Counted from the stretch's first letter, positions 44,402-52,400 are shown. The stretch: 64,000 nt of DNA from Tunturibacter psychrotolerans (GCF_040359615.1 NZ_CP132942.1:4774001-4838000); one strand, 5' to 3'. Notes: generated by a model from the sequence alone, not told the origin. A program made the numbers and translations.

Positions 44402-45118
44402 ATGAGCTCTCTCATTCAAGACATACGCCACGCAATCCGCCAGCTACTCAAAAGTCCCGGCTTCACCATCACCGCAATTCTCTCTCTCGCCTGTGGAATC
44501 GCCGCAACGTCCGCCGTCTTCAGTGTCGTGTGGGGAGTTGTGATGAACCCCTATCCCTACGCCGCACCCGATCGCATGGTGCACTTCGGCCCCTGGCGGC
44601 ACCACGGGCAACGGCTACAACGGTTTGGAGATCACCGCCGCGCAATGGCAACAACTGCGCCAGCTTCCCGCAATCACTTCCTCGCCCGCGCCACCGGCAC
44701 CCAGATGGGCATCGGTGCCAACTCACGTGACGAAACCCTCTACCCCATTCTGGACAAGGACGCCGACGGCCAGCCCTTCGACGGCAGCAAGAGCGAATAC
44801 CCGCTGCACTCTGCAAAAGGACAGTTTCTGCCCGTCAACGCCTTCTGGTCGCTGACCATGTACGACCTCCCGAGCCAGCTTCTGGTAAAGAATTCGATCA
44901 ATCGCTATCTCATCAACTCGCCGATGCTGCCGCACCTCAAGCTCGACAAAGATGGCGGCCTCACGCTCTACATCCAGGCCGACTCCCCGGGAGCAGAGAA
45001 GCAAGCGAACTGGCTGCCCGCACCGAAGGTCCCTCATGCTGACCGTCCGCTATTACTGGCCGAAGGCTGAGCTGCTCGATGGCGATTGGAAGTCGCCATC
45101 CGTGCAGCGTCTCCCATA
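44402..45118 (+). pseudogene. Chimeric pseudogene: ADOP permease N-terminus joined to DUF1214 C-terminus
   Basis: The first 62 residues (MSSLIQDIRHAIRQLLKSPG, LSLACGIAATSAVFSVVWG) are the start of an acidobacterial FtsX/MacB-type permease. After a frameshift near 44590 its sequence goes on in another frame as GNGYNGLEITAAQWQQLRQLP. From about 44672 the sequence becomes the C-terminal half of a DUF1254/DUF1214 protein (GIGANSRDETLYP, PVNAFWSLTMYDLPSQLLV, YLINSPML). A second frameshift near 45033 puts MLTVRYYWPKAELLDG out of frame. A ribosome site remains, but neither product could be functional. Confidence 0.8.
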
Positions 45119-45207
45119 CGTGTTCGACCGAAAGGCAGAATTAGTCCTCATCGACGCGCTTCTCCTCAGCAACGATAAAGAAGGCTTCTTCGATTTAGCA
45201 TGGGGGC

Positions 45208-45867
45208 ATGCAGGAAATTGTGATTGGCCGCAGACAGAAGATTGACCTGGAAACTTGGGAGCGACGCGCGAGTTTTCAGTTCTTCAAGGGTTTCACCGAG
45301 CCCTATCACGGCGTCTGTCTCCGCGTTGACTGCACGGAGACTTACCGTTACGCCAAGCAGCATCAACTGTCAGTCTTTTTGTCACTGCTGCATCGCTCGC
45401 TTGTCGCTGCGCACCAAGTTGAGAACTTCAAGACGCGCATTGTTGGCGGCGACGTCTGGAGCTATGAACTGATCAATGGCGGAAGCGCTGTGGGACGCGA
45501 GAATGGCACCATTGGCTTGGGACACTATCAGTTCCGACCGCGAATCGATGAGTTCGTGCGGGAGGCAGCTATCGAACTCGACCGGGTGCGGCAGAGAGAT
45601 GACATCGAGCGCTATCCGGAGGCGAACCTGATCCGTTATTCGGTGCTTCCCTGGTTCGACTTCACATCCATTTCGCACGCTCGCGACTTCTCCCACGAAG
45701 ACTCCGCGCCCCGCATCACATTCGGCAAAATTACTGAGGCGGGTGGCCGCTACACTATGCCCGTATCGATCCATGTGCACCACGCTCTGGCGGATGGCCT
45801 GCATGTGGCGCAGTTCGTGGAGAAGTTTCAAGGTTGCCTGGATGCTCCTGATTCCAAATCTTCGTAG
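45208..45867 (+). CDS. Chloramphenicol acetyltransferase-like protein
   Basis: A 219-residue protein with the fold and length of type A chloramphenicol acetyltransferases, trimeric enzymes that move acetyl from acetyl-CoA to the antibiotic. The active-site motif near the C-terminus is VHHALADGLHVAQF, keeping the catalytic His and the structural Asp-Gly. The N-terminal RRASFQFFKGFTEPYHGVC and PWFDFTSISHARDF also match. True chloramphenicol activity is not proven; some chromosomal relatives have other substrates. It sits inside the inverted segment between two broken genes, so it has been carried along with the rearrangement. Confidence 0.85.
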   Translation: MQEIVIGRRQKIDLETWERRASFQFFKGFTEPYHGVCLRVDCTETYRYAKQHQLSVFLSLLHRSLVAAHQVENFKTRIVGGDVWSYELINGGSAVGRENGTIGLGHYQFRPRIDEFVREAAIELDRVRQRDDIERYPEANLIRYSVLPWFDFTSISHARDFSHEDSAPRITFGKITEAGGRYTMPVSIHVHHALADGLHVAQFVEKFQGCLDAPDSKSS

Positions 45868-45996
45868 CAATGCGTCGGCCAGTTGATTGCGAGAATGGTT
45901 AGGCGCGCCCACTTCGATTGGTGGCGACAAGCGCGGTTACTGTTGTCGATCTAACTCGCGAGACTGCCGCTATCGCGCTTGATCCTGTTGCTGAGA

Positions 45997-46002
45997 TATA
46001 AT
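45997..46002 (+). promoter_or_regulatory. Possible -10 element before the small gene pair
   Basis: A perfect TATAAT occurs about 110 bases before the gene at 46114. No convincing -35 is found at the right distance (TTGATC lies only 12 bases before it). It is listed as the best promoter candidate for the two-gene unit at 46114-46636. Confidence 0.25.
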
Positions 46003-46113
46003 CCGTCGCCATGCCGAAAGATCTCCTCCCTCTCCTGTAGATCGGCATTCTCCCCTAGAAACGATTGTCACTTTAAGATCACTACCCGGTGTGAGCTGTG
46101 AAAGGAGCCAATG

Positions 46114-46395
46114 ATGAGCGTACAAGCAGATTTTGGTCTGACGGATTGGGTGGGACAGGCATCCGGATCAACAGTATCGTGGACGATCAGCTGGCCTGGA
46201 ATGCTGGACGAAGCCCGTTTTGCCGCAGTCAGCTTTTTCAGTGATTTTGTCGACACACAACTCGTACGGGTTTCTGAATCATTCAATACCGACAACAATG
46301 AAAACCCGTTTATTACTGAAACCACTCGAGCCCACAGCGACCTCGGAGGGATCGTGGCGTTCCGGGTTGCGGTCGTCGTTATGCCGAGTCATTAG
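46114..46395 (+). CDS. Small hypothetical protein
   Basis: A 93-residue protein beginning MSVQADFGLTDWVGQASGS. It appears to be all-beta, with alternating hydrophobic strands such as STVSWTISWPG and GIVAFRVAVVVMPSH. No signal peptide, cysteine or catalytic motif is seen. The second of two adjacent ATG codons is chosen because GGAG lies six bases before it. I do not recognise a family. It lies 13 bases upstream of another small gene, forming a pair of unknown function inside the rearranged 44-48 kb patch. Confidence 0.55.
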   Translation: MSVQADFGLTDWVGQASGSTVSWTISWPGMLDEARFAAVSFFSDFVDTQLVRVSESFNTDNNENPFITETTRAHSDLGGIVAFRVAVVVMPSH

Positions 46396-46408
46396 AGGAG
46401 GTACGAGC

Positions 46409-46636
46409 ATGAAACTACACGTCGTATACAACAAAGACGGCGATATCGTGGCGGCTGCGCGAGTGGATACAACTGCTCCGGTTCGCATCCGGCCCAACGC
46501 CGATGAGCAGGCCGGCCATCGCGCAGCTGATGTTTATGTGCCGGCCGAGTACCACCATTACGACCTGGCAGGCGTATGCCAAAACCTGAAGGTGGATGTG
46601 AAGAGCAAGTCTCCTGATCTGAAACCGAAGGATTGA
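46409..46636 (+). CDS. Small hypothetical protein
   Basis: A 75-residue protein: MKLHVVYNKDGDIVAAARVD, a middle segment with Pro and Arg, and a Lys/Asp-rich end. The start has a strong ribosome site (GAGGAGGT), which argues for real expression. A small beta-sheet fold is likely, but no family is recognised. It follows the previous gene by 13 bases, so the two should be co-translated. Three histidines (GHRAA, EYHHYD) might bind a metal; this is speculation. Confidence 0.6.
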   Translation: MKLHVVYNKDGDIVAAARVDTTAPVRIRPNADEQAGHRAADVYVPAEYHHYDLAGVCQNLKVDVKSKSPDLKPKD

Positions 46637-46771
46637 CTCGGCTTGAATCACTCAGGGGCGATGATCAGGAAATTGCAGGTATTCGCATCATCGCTATGAA
46701 TAGTCGCAAGTGTTTCGACTTGCAATCGAGCCGAGATATCGCGAAGACATCGCGCCGCGGCTGGCCGCCGG

Positions 46772-46940
46772 CTACTCATAGCGCAGCGCTTCCATGAGAG
46801 ACGGTATAGGAGACGACGCTGTAGAGACCGACCGCTGCTAGGAGGAGAGCGAGCAGGGCGAAGGCGCCGAAGAGCCATGAGAGAAGCTGGCCTTCGGCGT
46901 ACTCAGGTTGAGTGCTGATCCAGTGTTCCAGATCACGGAC
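46772..46940 (-). pseudogene. ADOP permease C-terminal remnant
   Basis: Reading the minus strand past the stop of the chimeric gene, the same frame continues VRDLEHWISTQPEYAEGQLL and then FGAFALLALLLAAVGLYSVV, the conserved region before the second-to-last membrane helices of acidobacterial FtsX permeases. It then jumps by a deletion and frameshift to MEALRYE followed by TAG, the usual C-terminal end (DPMVALRYE in relatives). About 90 residues are missing between the two parts. Confidence 0.75.
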
Positions 46941-47960
46941 CTATGCACCTATCTGCTGCTCGCGCTCTACGGAAGCAACTTGCTGGCCGATGGTGTGAAT
47001 GAGGGCTGTGGGTGCGCCGTCGGTACGGATTAGAAACTGGGTGTAGTTCCACATCGCCATGGTGAATGGGACAAAGATCTCGGGAATTATTCGATTGCAG
47101 AGGCCGTCGTCGAGTTTGTCGTCGATGACACCTACGATCTGAATCCAGCCGTCCGCTCCCGGCGCGCAGGTCACAGATGTAGGTGGAGTTTTTAGAACTA
47201 CCATCTGAATGGAGTGGCCGATTGCATCGCCTTTCGGGAAGTACTTGTGCGCGAAGGCTCGGCAGGAGTGATGGGCTTTGGCCAGTCGGGCTTGCGCGGC
47301 GGGAGGAGCGGCCGTCTTGAGAAACTCGTGGAGGGGCTGGATCTTGTACTGCGACTGGATCTTCTTCACGTTGACGAGGTCAGCAGGATTGAACAGCTGA
47401 GTGCGGCCCACAACACTGATGAACTCCGTCTCGGCGGTGAAGGTCTTGGTGATGTTCTTCGGCGCTTCGCCCTTCCACTCGGGTCCGGCGATGAGATAGA
47501 TTCCCCCGTTGTTGCCGGTGGTGCGGCTGCCGATGTAGGCGAAGTTGAAGGTGTAAAGGTCCATCAACTGAAAGACGAAGTAGCGATTCTTCTCCATCTT
47601 TGGAACGGTGATGACGGCTGGCGCGGCGCGGAGGTCAAGACCGGCGAAAGAGTAAGGAGTGTCGGAGTTGGGCGTAACGAAGGCTGTGTCGGCAGGCGTG
47701 AAGACCCGAGCAATATTAAGGATGGAATCGAAGGGGCCCATGTACTGGTGGCCACCCTTGTCGATGGAGTATGCGTACATTGTCTTGTACTGTGCGACCA
47801 TCGGCACACCGTAGATGTAGGCCTCTTTTGCAATCGATTGCGCTTCGGAGAGCGAAAGACCAGGTTCTGCGGGCTTCTTCGTGGTTTCGCACCCAACGGT
47901 CAACAAGATGCACATGGCAAGGCCGGCCAAAAATGATGTGCGGGTAACAGCTAAGCTCAC
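46941..47960 (-). pseudogene. Chimeric pseudogene: DUF1254 N-terminus joined to ADOP permease middle
   Basis: An open frame of 339 codons. The first 220 residues are a lipoprotein-like signal (TVGCETTKK) and the N-terminal DUF1254 domain (EAYIYGVPMVAQYKTMYAY, FTPADTAFVTPNSDTPYSF, QLMDLYTFNFAYIG). From about residue 230 the sequence is the periplasmic part of an FtsX/MacB permease (FAHKYFPKGDAIGHSI, GADGWIQIVGVIDDKLDDGL, PEIFVPFTMAMWNYTQFLI). It ends at a TAG, after which permease sequence continues in frame. The junction is near 47250-47300. The partner fragments of both genes are in the plus-strand chimera at 44402. Confidence 0.8.
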
Positions 47961-48185
47961 GGACTACTCCTCTGAAGCTTAAGTGATTACCCAATAGAGT
48001 AGCGGGATTTTTAGTAGAAACAGAGTTTCGGCAAATGACGCTTCCGCGATGAGGTGCTGCGCCGAGTTTTTTCATGGGTATAGCCAACCCGAGTCAATGA
48101 GCGCATTGGCCTGTTAGCGTGAGCTGAGAACGTCCGACGCGCAGTGCAGAGCCCCGCGTTTTCTGCTAGTGACCGTTACAACCCC

Positions 48186-48215
48186 TTGCAATCCTCCAAA
48201 CCCCCGGTGTATCGT
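48186..48215 (+). promoter_or_regulatory. Candidate promoter of the aroK leader
   Basis: TTGCAA (48186-48191) and TATCGT (48210-48215) are separated by 18 bases and resemble a housekeeping promoter. Transcription would begin around 48222-48225, practically at the ATG of the leader peptide, so the leader may be translated from a leaderless transcript. Confidence 0.5.
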
Positions 48216-48224
48216 CTTACCAGC

Positions 48225-48320
48225 ATGTCGAGCCGCTTCCAGTTCGCTTTTTTTACCTGCTCCTATTGGCGCAACCCTGCGGCCAGTGGAGTCCTCGCAT
48301 GCATCTCTGAAAAAACCTAA
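48225..48320 (+). CDS. Aromatic-rich leader peptide of aroK
   Basis: A 31-codon frame encoding MSSRFQFAFFTCSYW followed by 16 further residues and TAA. Six of residues 5-15 are aromatic: four Phe, one Tyr and one Trp, the three end products of the shikimate pathway. No good ribosome site precedes it, but the predicted transcription start coincides with the ATG. The frame ends 26 bases before a strong terminator hairpin and 97 bases before aroK. The composition and position are those of an attenuator leader peptide. Confidence 0.6.
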   Translation: MSSRFQFAFFTCSYWRNPAASGVLACISEKT

Positions 48321-48382
48321 AAACTTCAGAGTCTTCGACCTTCCCGAGCCGCAACCCACACCAGGTTGCGGCTCTTTCGTTT
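48270..48382 (+). promoter_or_regulatory. Transcription attenuator before aroK
   Basis: Four mutually exclusive segments can be drawn. Segment 1 is CGCA (48270-48273), immediately after the Trp codon. Segment 2 is TGCGGC (48278-48283). Segment 3 is the left terminator arm containing GCCGCA (48348-48353), and segment 4 is the right arm. 1:2 and 3:4 are compatible; 2:3 forms an antiterminator. A small hairpin CTCTGA/TCAGAG (48305-48310, 48326-48331) lies between. A ribosome stalled on the Tyr-Trp codons would cover segment 1 and free segment 2. Confidence 0.55.
48346..48382 (+). terminator. Attenuator terminator hairpin
   Basis: GAGCCGCAACC (48346-48356) pairs perfectly with GGTTGCGGCTC (48364-48374) around a 7-base loop, followed by TTTCGTTTT. 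It stands upstream of aroK rather than after a gene, so it would end transcription early unless prevented. Confidence 0.85.
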
Positions 48383-48416
48383 TCTGCAACGTTTACAGGC
48401 ACACTAAGGAGAGGCA

Positions 48417-49022
48417 ATGACGTCCACCGAACCCCAAACCGAATCCCCAACCGAATCCAAGCCCCAAATCGAAACCATGACCGAAGCCCCAACCCACCTC
48501 AAACGTCTCGTCCTCACCGGCTTCATGGGAGCGGGCAAGTCCACCATCGGCCGCCTCCTCGCCGCCCGCATCGGCTGGAACTTCCTCGATCTCGACGCCC
48601 ACCTCGAGTCCCGCACCAACGCCACCATCCCCCAGCTCTTTGAGCAGCACGGCGAAGCCCGTTTCCGCCGCCTCGAGTCCACCGCCCTCGCCTCTGCTCT
48701 CGGCTACAGCAACATCGTCCTCGCACTCGGCGGCGGAACCCCCGAAGACCTCACCAATCGCCTCCTCCTCGAGCAGACCCCCGACACGTTCACCATCTTC
48801 CTCGACGCACACTTCCCCACGCTCTACGACCGCTGCATGCTCCAGGATCTCGGTGATCCAGCCCTCGCCCGGCCCGTCCTCAGAGACCCCGCCGCCGCCC
48901 AACTCCGCTTCGAGCGCCGCCACCCCCTCTACCGCCGGATGGCCGGCCTCACCATCCCCACCTCCGACCAGAGCCCCGCCCAGACCGTCGACGCTCTGCT
49001 CCTGGCCTTGGCAAAAAAATGA
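48417..49022 (+). CDS. aroK: Shikimate kinase
   Basis: Phosphorylates shikimate with ATP in the common aromatic pathway leading to Phe, Tyr and Trp. The 201-residue protein has an N-terminal extension of about 28 residues, then LVLTGFMGAGKSTIGRLLA (Walker A), FLDLDAHLESRTNATIPQLF with the shikimate-binding Asp, EARFRRLESTAL with the Arg, and VLALGGGTPED. The lid Arg near ALARPVLRD is in place. AAGGAG precedes the ATG. It is preceded by an attenuator with an aromatic leader peptide, so its expression probably falls when aromatic aminoacyl-tRNAs are plentiful. Confidence 0.94.
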   Translation: MTSTEPQTESPTESKPQIETMTEAPTHLKRLVLTGFMGAGKSTIGRLLAARIGWNFLDLDAHLESRTNATIPQLFEQHGEARFRRLESTALASALGYSNIVLALGGGTPEDLTNRLLLEQTPDTFTIFLDAHFPTLYDRCMLQDLGDPALARPVLRDPAAAQLRFERRHPLYRRMAGLTIPTSDQSPAQTVDALLLALAKK

Positions 49023-49198
49023 GATCCGATCCCCTCACGGACCTTCGATCGTCCACCGGAGATGGCGCACTTTGCCGCCTCAGCGGCTAAACCTGCTCCT
49101 CGACACAATACCCACGACTCAAACTCCGCACTCCCTCACCGGACCGATTCGGAGACACTTTCTGCATCTCACACGTCAGCACCCACAGGAGAACCCGG

Positions 49199-50251
49199 CT
49201 GACCAACTCCGCGCCAGAAGACCTCACCCCTTACGAGAAGCGAACCCGCACCGAAGTTCGCGGCAACATCCTCTTCATCTTCGCCATCATCCTTCTGCTC
49301 GCACTCGCCTGGACCCTCCAAAAAGAGCTCCTGATCCTCTACGTCAGCGCGCTCTTTGCCGTCGTTCTCATGCCCGCGGTCACCCAAATACGGCAGTGGA
49401 AGATCCGCAACTACCGCCCCTCCCGCGGCATCGCTATCGTCATCCTGATCGCGGCTGTCGCAGCCGTCCTCGCCCTCTTCTTCACCACCGGCCTGCCGCC
49501 CGTCCTCAGCGACCTTCGCAACTTCTCCAACGAACTCCCCCAGCGCATTCCCGAGATCGTCACCCGCATCAAGAAGTTCCCCCTGGCCGACAAGTTCGGC
49601 ATCGACTCCTTCGCTCAGCGCGCAGCCGGCTACTTTGACGCCACCGCCGGCTACATCTTCACCTCGCTCCCCCTCTGGCTCTCCCACGTCTTCGACATCC
49701 TCACCGCCGCCTTCCTCTGCGTCTACTTCATGCTCGAAGGCGAGCACGCCTACGACTTCTTCCTCTCTCTCTTCCCCGGCACCCAGCGCAACCGCCTCAA
49801 CAACACCCTCAAAAAGGCCGAGCGCAAGATCAGCAAGTGGCTCCTCGGCCAGGGTCTCCTCATGCTCGTCCTCGGAGTCTCCAGCACCATCGTCTTCGGC
49901 CTCCTGCACGTGCGCTACTTCCTCCTCCTCGGCTTCCTCATGGGTCTCTTCAACATCATCCCCATCGCCGGCGGAGTCATCACCATCGTCATCGCCGCAG
50001 GTGTCGCCGCCCTCGACTCGTGGACCAAGATGGCCGGCGTCCTCATCTTCTACGCCATCTACATCAACGTCGAAAACGCCATCCTCACCCCTCGAATCAT
50101 GCGCTCCAGCGTCAATCTCATGGGACTCACCGTACTCGTCGCCCTGCTTTTAGGAACCGCCCTCGCAGGCATCGTCGGCGCCCTCGTCTCCGTCCCCACC
50201 GCCGCTCTCATCACTGTCTTTCTGGAGGAGTACGCCGTCCACAAGGACTGA
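49199..50251 (+). CDS. AI-2E/PerM family membrane transporter
   Basis: A 350-residue transporter of the AI-2 exporter-like (PerM) family, with seven to eight membrane helices. The conserved C-terminal part reads LMGLFNIIPIAGGVITIVIAAG and NVENAILTPRIMRSSVNLMG. The N-terminal helix (NILFIFAIILLLALAWTLQK) lies upstream of the first ATG, so the start must be earlier. The only candidate with a ribosome site is the CTG at 49199, 7 bases after AGGAG. The substrate is unknown; small molecules or ions are suggested for relatives. Confidence 0.85.
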   Translation: MTNSAPEDLTPYEKRTRTEVRGNILFIFAIILLLALAWTLQKELLILYVSALFAVVLMPAVTQIRQWKIRNYRPSRGIAIVILIAAVAAVLALFFTTGLPPVLSDLRNFSNELPQRIPEIVTRIKKFPLADKFGIDSFAQRAAGYFDATAGYIFTSLPLWLSHVFDILTAAFLCVYFMLEGEHAYDFFLSLFPGTQRNRLNNTLKKAERKISKWLLGQGLLMLVLGVSSTIVFGLLHVRYFLLLGFLMGLFNIIPIAGGVITIVIAAGVAALDSWTKMAGVLIFYAIYINVENAILTPRIMRSSVNLMGLTVLVALLLGTALAGIVGALVSVPTAALITVFLEEYAVHKD

Positions 50252-50392
50252 CTCACCCCATCCCTACAACTCTTGTGGTACAAACCCTGCATTCCCACCT
50301 CAGTCAGCGCTTACCGAAACCGCATCTAGGTGATTACGTAAACTTCTGGCTCTTTTAACCTTCCTGAAAACCAATTACCCTTGCTATTCTCA

Positions 50393-50998
50393 ATGCCAGT
50401 GTCCGACCTCAAGTTTGCCCAACCCGCTCGAAGCAACCTGCTGGCACCGGTCCTGTTGGCGTTTTTGATCCTGGGCATCACCCTTGCCCTGGCCGTCCGC
50501 TTCACGCCGCACAAAACCGCGGATCTGGACATCGTGCACACCGCCATCTATCCCGCCCACACCGTCTTCAAAGGTGAATCCATCCTCGTTGGCCACGACC
50601 AGGCCCGCGACGACCTTTACGTCCTCACCACTCTTCGCGTCACCGACGGTCTGCGTCTCCCCCTCTTCCTCAAGGACTTCACCGCCACTCTCACCACCGG
50701 CGACGGCCAGGAGATCACCACCAGCGCCGTCGAAAAAGACGACATCGCCAGCGTCTACTCCGCCTTTCCCGCCCTCAAGCCTCTCGCCTCCGAACCCCTG
50801 CTCCGCGAGACCATGATTACCCCCGGCCAGTCCGTCCAGGGCATGATCCTCCTCCACTTCCCCGTCACCCAGGGCGTATGGGATCACCGCCGCACCGCTG
50901 TCCTCAACGTCGACCTCTACCACCAGGGCCAGCAGGGCGTCATGATCAGCCGCGCCAGCGAAGCGATCCCCAACTCCAACTCAAAGCTCGCCAACTAA
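50393..50998 (+). CDS. Hypothetical membrane-anchored protein
   Basis: A 201-residue protein with one N-terminal membrane helix (LLAPVLLAFLILGITLALAV) and a periplasmic domain. The soluble part is beta-rich, with repeats like YVLTTLRVTDGLRLPLFLKD and GMILLHFPVTQGVWDHR. The pattern resembles small extracytoplasmic Ig-like domains. It lies 50 bases before rsmE on the same strand. No ribosome site is clear before the ATG. I cannot name a function. Confidence 0.68.
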   Translation: MPVSDLKFAQPARSNLLAPVLLAFLILGITLALAVRFTPHKTADLDIVHTAIYPAHTVFKGESILVGHDQARDDLYVLTTLRVTDGLRLPLFLKDFTATLTTGDGQEITTSAVEKDDIASVYSAFPALKPLASEPLLRETMITPGQSVQGMILLHFPVTQGVWDHRRTAVLNVDLYHQGQQGVMISRASEAIPNSNSKLAN

Positions 50999-51048
50999 CC
51001 TCGAGCGAAGCGCAGCCCGACCGCAATCCAAAACCGTAAACTGTACTC

Positions 51049-51774
51049 ATGACCCGCCGTCGCTGGATCGCCGACCGTTGGACCGCCACCACCGCATCTC
51101 TCACCGGCGACCAGGCCGCCCACCTTGCCCGCGTCCTCCGCGCCGAACCCGGCCAGGTCTACGACGTCGTCTCCAACGGCTTCCTCCACCGCGCCGAGAT
51201 CCTGAGCGTCTCCGAAGCCGAAGTCCTCTTCACCCTCCACGAAGAGCTCGAATCCGACGCCGCCCTCCCCCTCCATCTCCTCCTCGCCGTCTTCAAGTTC
51301 GACCACATGGAGTGGGCCATCGAAAAAGCCACCGAACTAGGCATCGCTCGCATCACTCCCATCCTCGCCCGCCGCACCGAAAAGCACCTCGCCCAATCCG
51401 CGCTCAAGCGTTCCGAACGCTGGCGCCGCATCGCCCTCGAAGCCAGTAAACAATCCCGCCGCACTGACATCCCCAATATCGCCGACCCCATCCCCCTCAA
51501 GCAGGCCCTCGCCGAAGAAAAATCCCCCACCCGCATTCTCCTCAGCGAAACCGAGCAGGCCCTCACCCTGACCGCCGCCCTCAAAGCCGCAACCTCATCG
51601 CAACAAGAAACTGATACCGCCCTGGCCATAGGCCCCGAAGGCGGCTGGACCCCCGAAGAGATGTCCCTCTTCACCGAGCATCGATGGCAGCCCGTCACCC
51701 TCGGCCCGCGCATCCTTCGCGCCGAAACCGCCGCCATCGCCGCCATCGCCATCGCCTCCACCCACCTCATCTGA
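51049..51774 (+). CDS. rsmE: 16S rRNA m3U1498 methyltransferase RsmE
   Basis: A 241-residue SPOUT-class methyltransferase that modifies U1498 of 16S rRNA on the assembled 30S subunit. The N-terminal PUA-like domain (GDQAAHLARVLRAEPGQVYDVV) is followed by the knot domain with SAM-binding motifs ALAIGPEGGWTPEEM and VTLGPRILRAETAAIAAI. KATELGIARITPILARRTEK and WRRIALEASKQSRR are further family marks. The length is normal. It stands after the membrane protein gene with a gap of 50 bases. It is a housekeeping gene. Confidence 0.95.
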   Translation: MTRRRWIADRWTATTASLTGDQAAHLARVLRAEPGQVYDVVSNGFLHRAEILSVSEAEVLFTLHEELESDAALPLHLLLAVFKFDHMEWAIEKATELGIARITPILARRTEKHLAQSALKRSERWRRIALEASKQSRRTDIPNIADPIPLKQALAEEKSPTRILLSETEQALTLTAALKAATSSQQETDTALAIGPEGGWTPEEMSLFTEHRWQPVTLGPRILRAETAAIAAIAIASTHLI

Positions 51775-51832
51775 CAACTGCCGATCCGGCCCGGTGGTAG
51801 GCTCTCTTATCCTCAAAACACAAAGGATCGCC

Positions 51833-52315
51833 ATGTTTCAAGTGGTCTTCGTCCTCCTTTCCCTCGTCGCCGCGTCGATCCACCTCGCGCTCTCCCCGAC
51901 TAGCCGGAGCAGCAAAGCAGCTATCGCCCGCACCTATCTCCTGTATCTCCTCTTCATCTACGTCGGGCTTATGAGACTGCTCACCGCCTACGCGCACGTC
52001 TTTCGTCCAATCGAGACCTCGGCCTCCATCGGCTGGTCCACGAGCCCCTACGAATACGAAGTCGGCATGGCCGATCTCACCGTCGGAGTACTAGGAGTTC
52101 TCTGCCTCTGGTTTCGCGGAAACTTCTGGCTGGCAACCGCAATTGCCAACGCCGTATGGCTCCTCGGCGACGCTGTAGGCCACATCCGCCAAATCACCAT
52201 CAACAACAATCACGCCGCGAACAACGCCGGAATCTTTCTCGTCGCCGAGATCGTCACTCCGTTCATCATCCTTTTTCTGGCAATCTATAACCGCTCCGCC
52301 ACCGCAAAGGAATAG
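51833..52315 (+). CDS. DUF6790-like membrane protein
   Basis: A 160-residue protein with four membrane helices, beginning MFQVVFVLLSLVAASIHLAL and continuing through RTYLLYLLFIYVGLMRLLTA. A pair of loops contains SIGWSTSPYEYEVGMADLTV, a stretch I associate with the DUF6790 group. A further helix has WLLGDAVGHIRQI. The ATG at 51833 has AAAGGA upstream and removes 13 unrelated residues from the longest frame. The function is unknown. Confidence 0.7.
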   Translation: MFQVVFVLLSLVAASIHLALSPTSRSSKAAIARTYLLYLLFIYVGLMRLLTAYAHVFRPIETSASIGWSTSPYEYEVGMADLTVGVLGVLCLWFRGNFWLATAIANAVWLLGDAVGHIRQITINNNHAANNAGIFLVAEIVTPFIILFLAIYNRSATAKE

Positions 52316-52400
52316 CCAATTTAAAACACACCACCTCCACGATCTCCTCTAATCGACTTTCCCCGCGAAAATCGATACAGTCATCGCCGAGGTGCCATCC

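Noticed and set aside
46648-46878. 76-codon minus-strand open frame
   Set aside because: It is out of frame with the recognisable permease remnant in the same place and has no domain or ribosome site.
44402-47960. Transposon-driven origin of the rearranged patch
   Set aside because: No transposase, terminal inverted repeat or target duplication is visible; the fragments are explained by a simple inversion with deletions.
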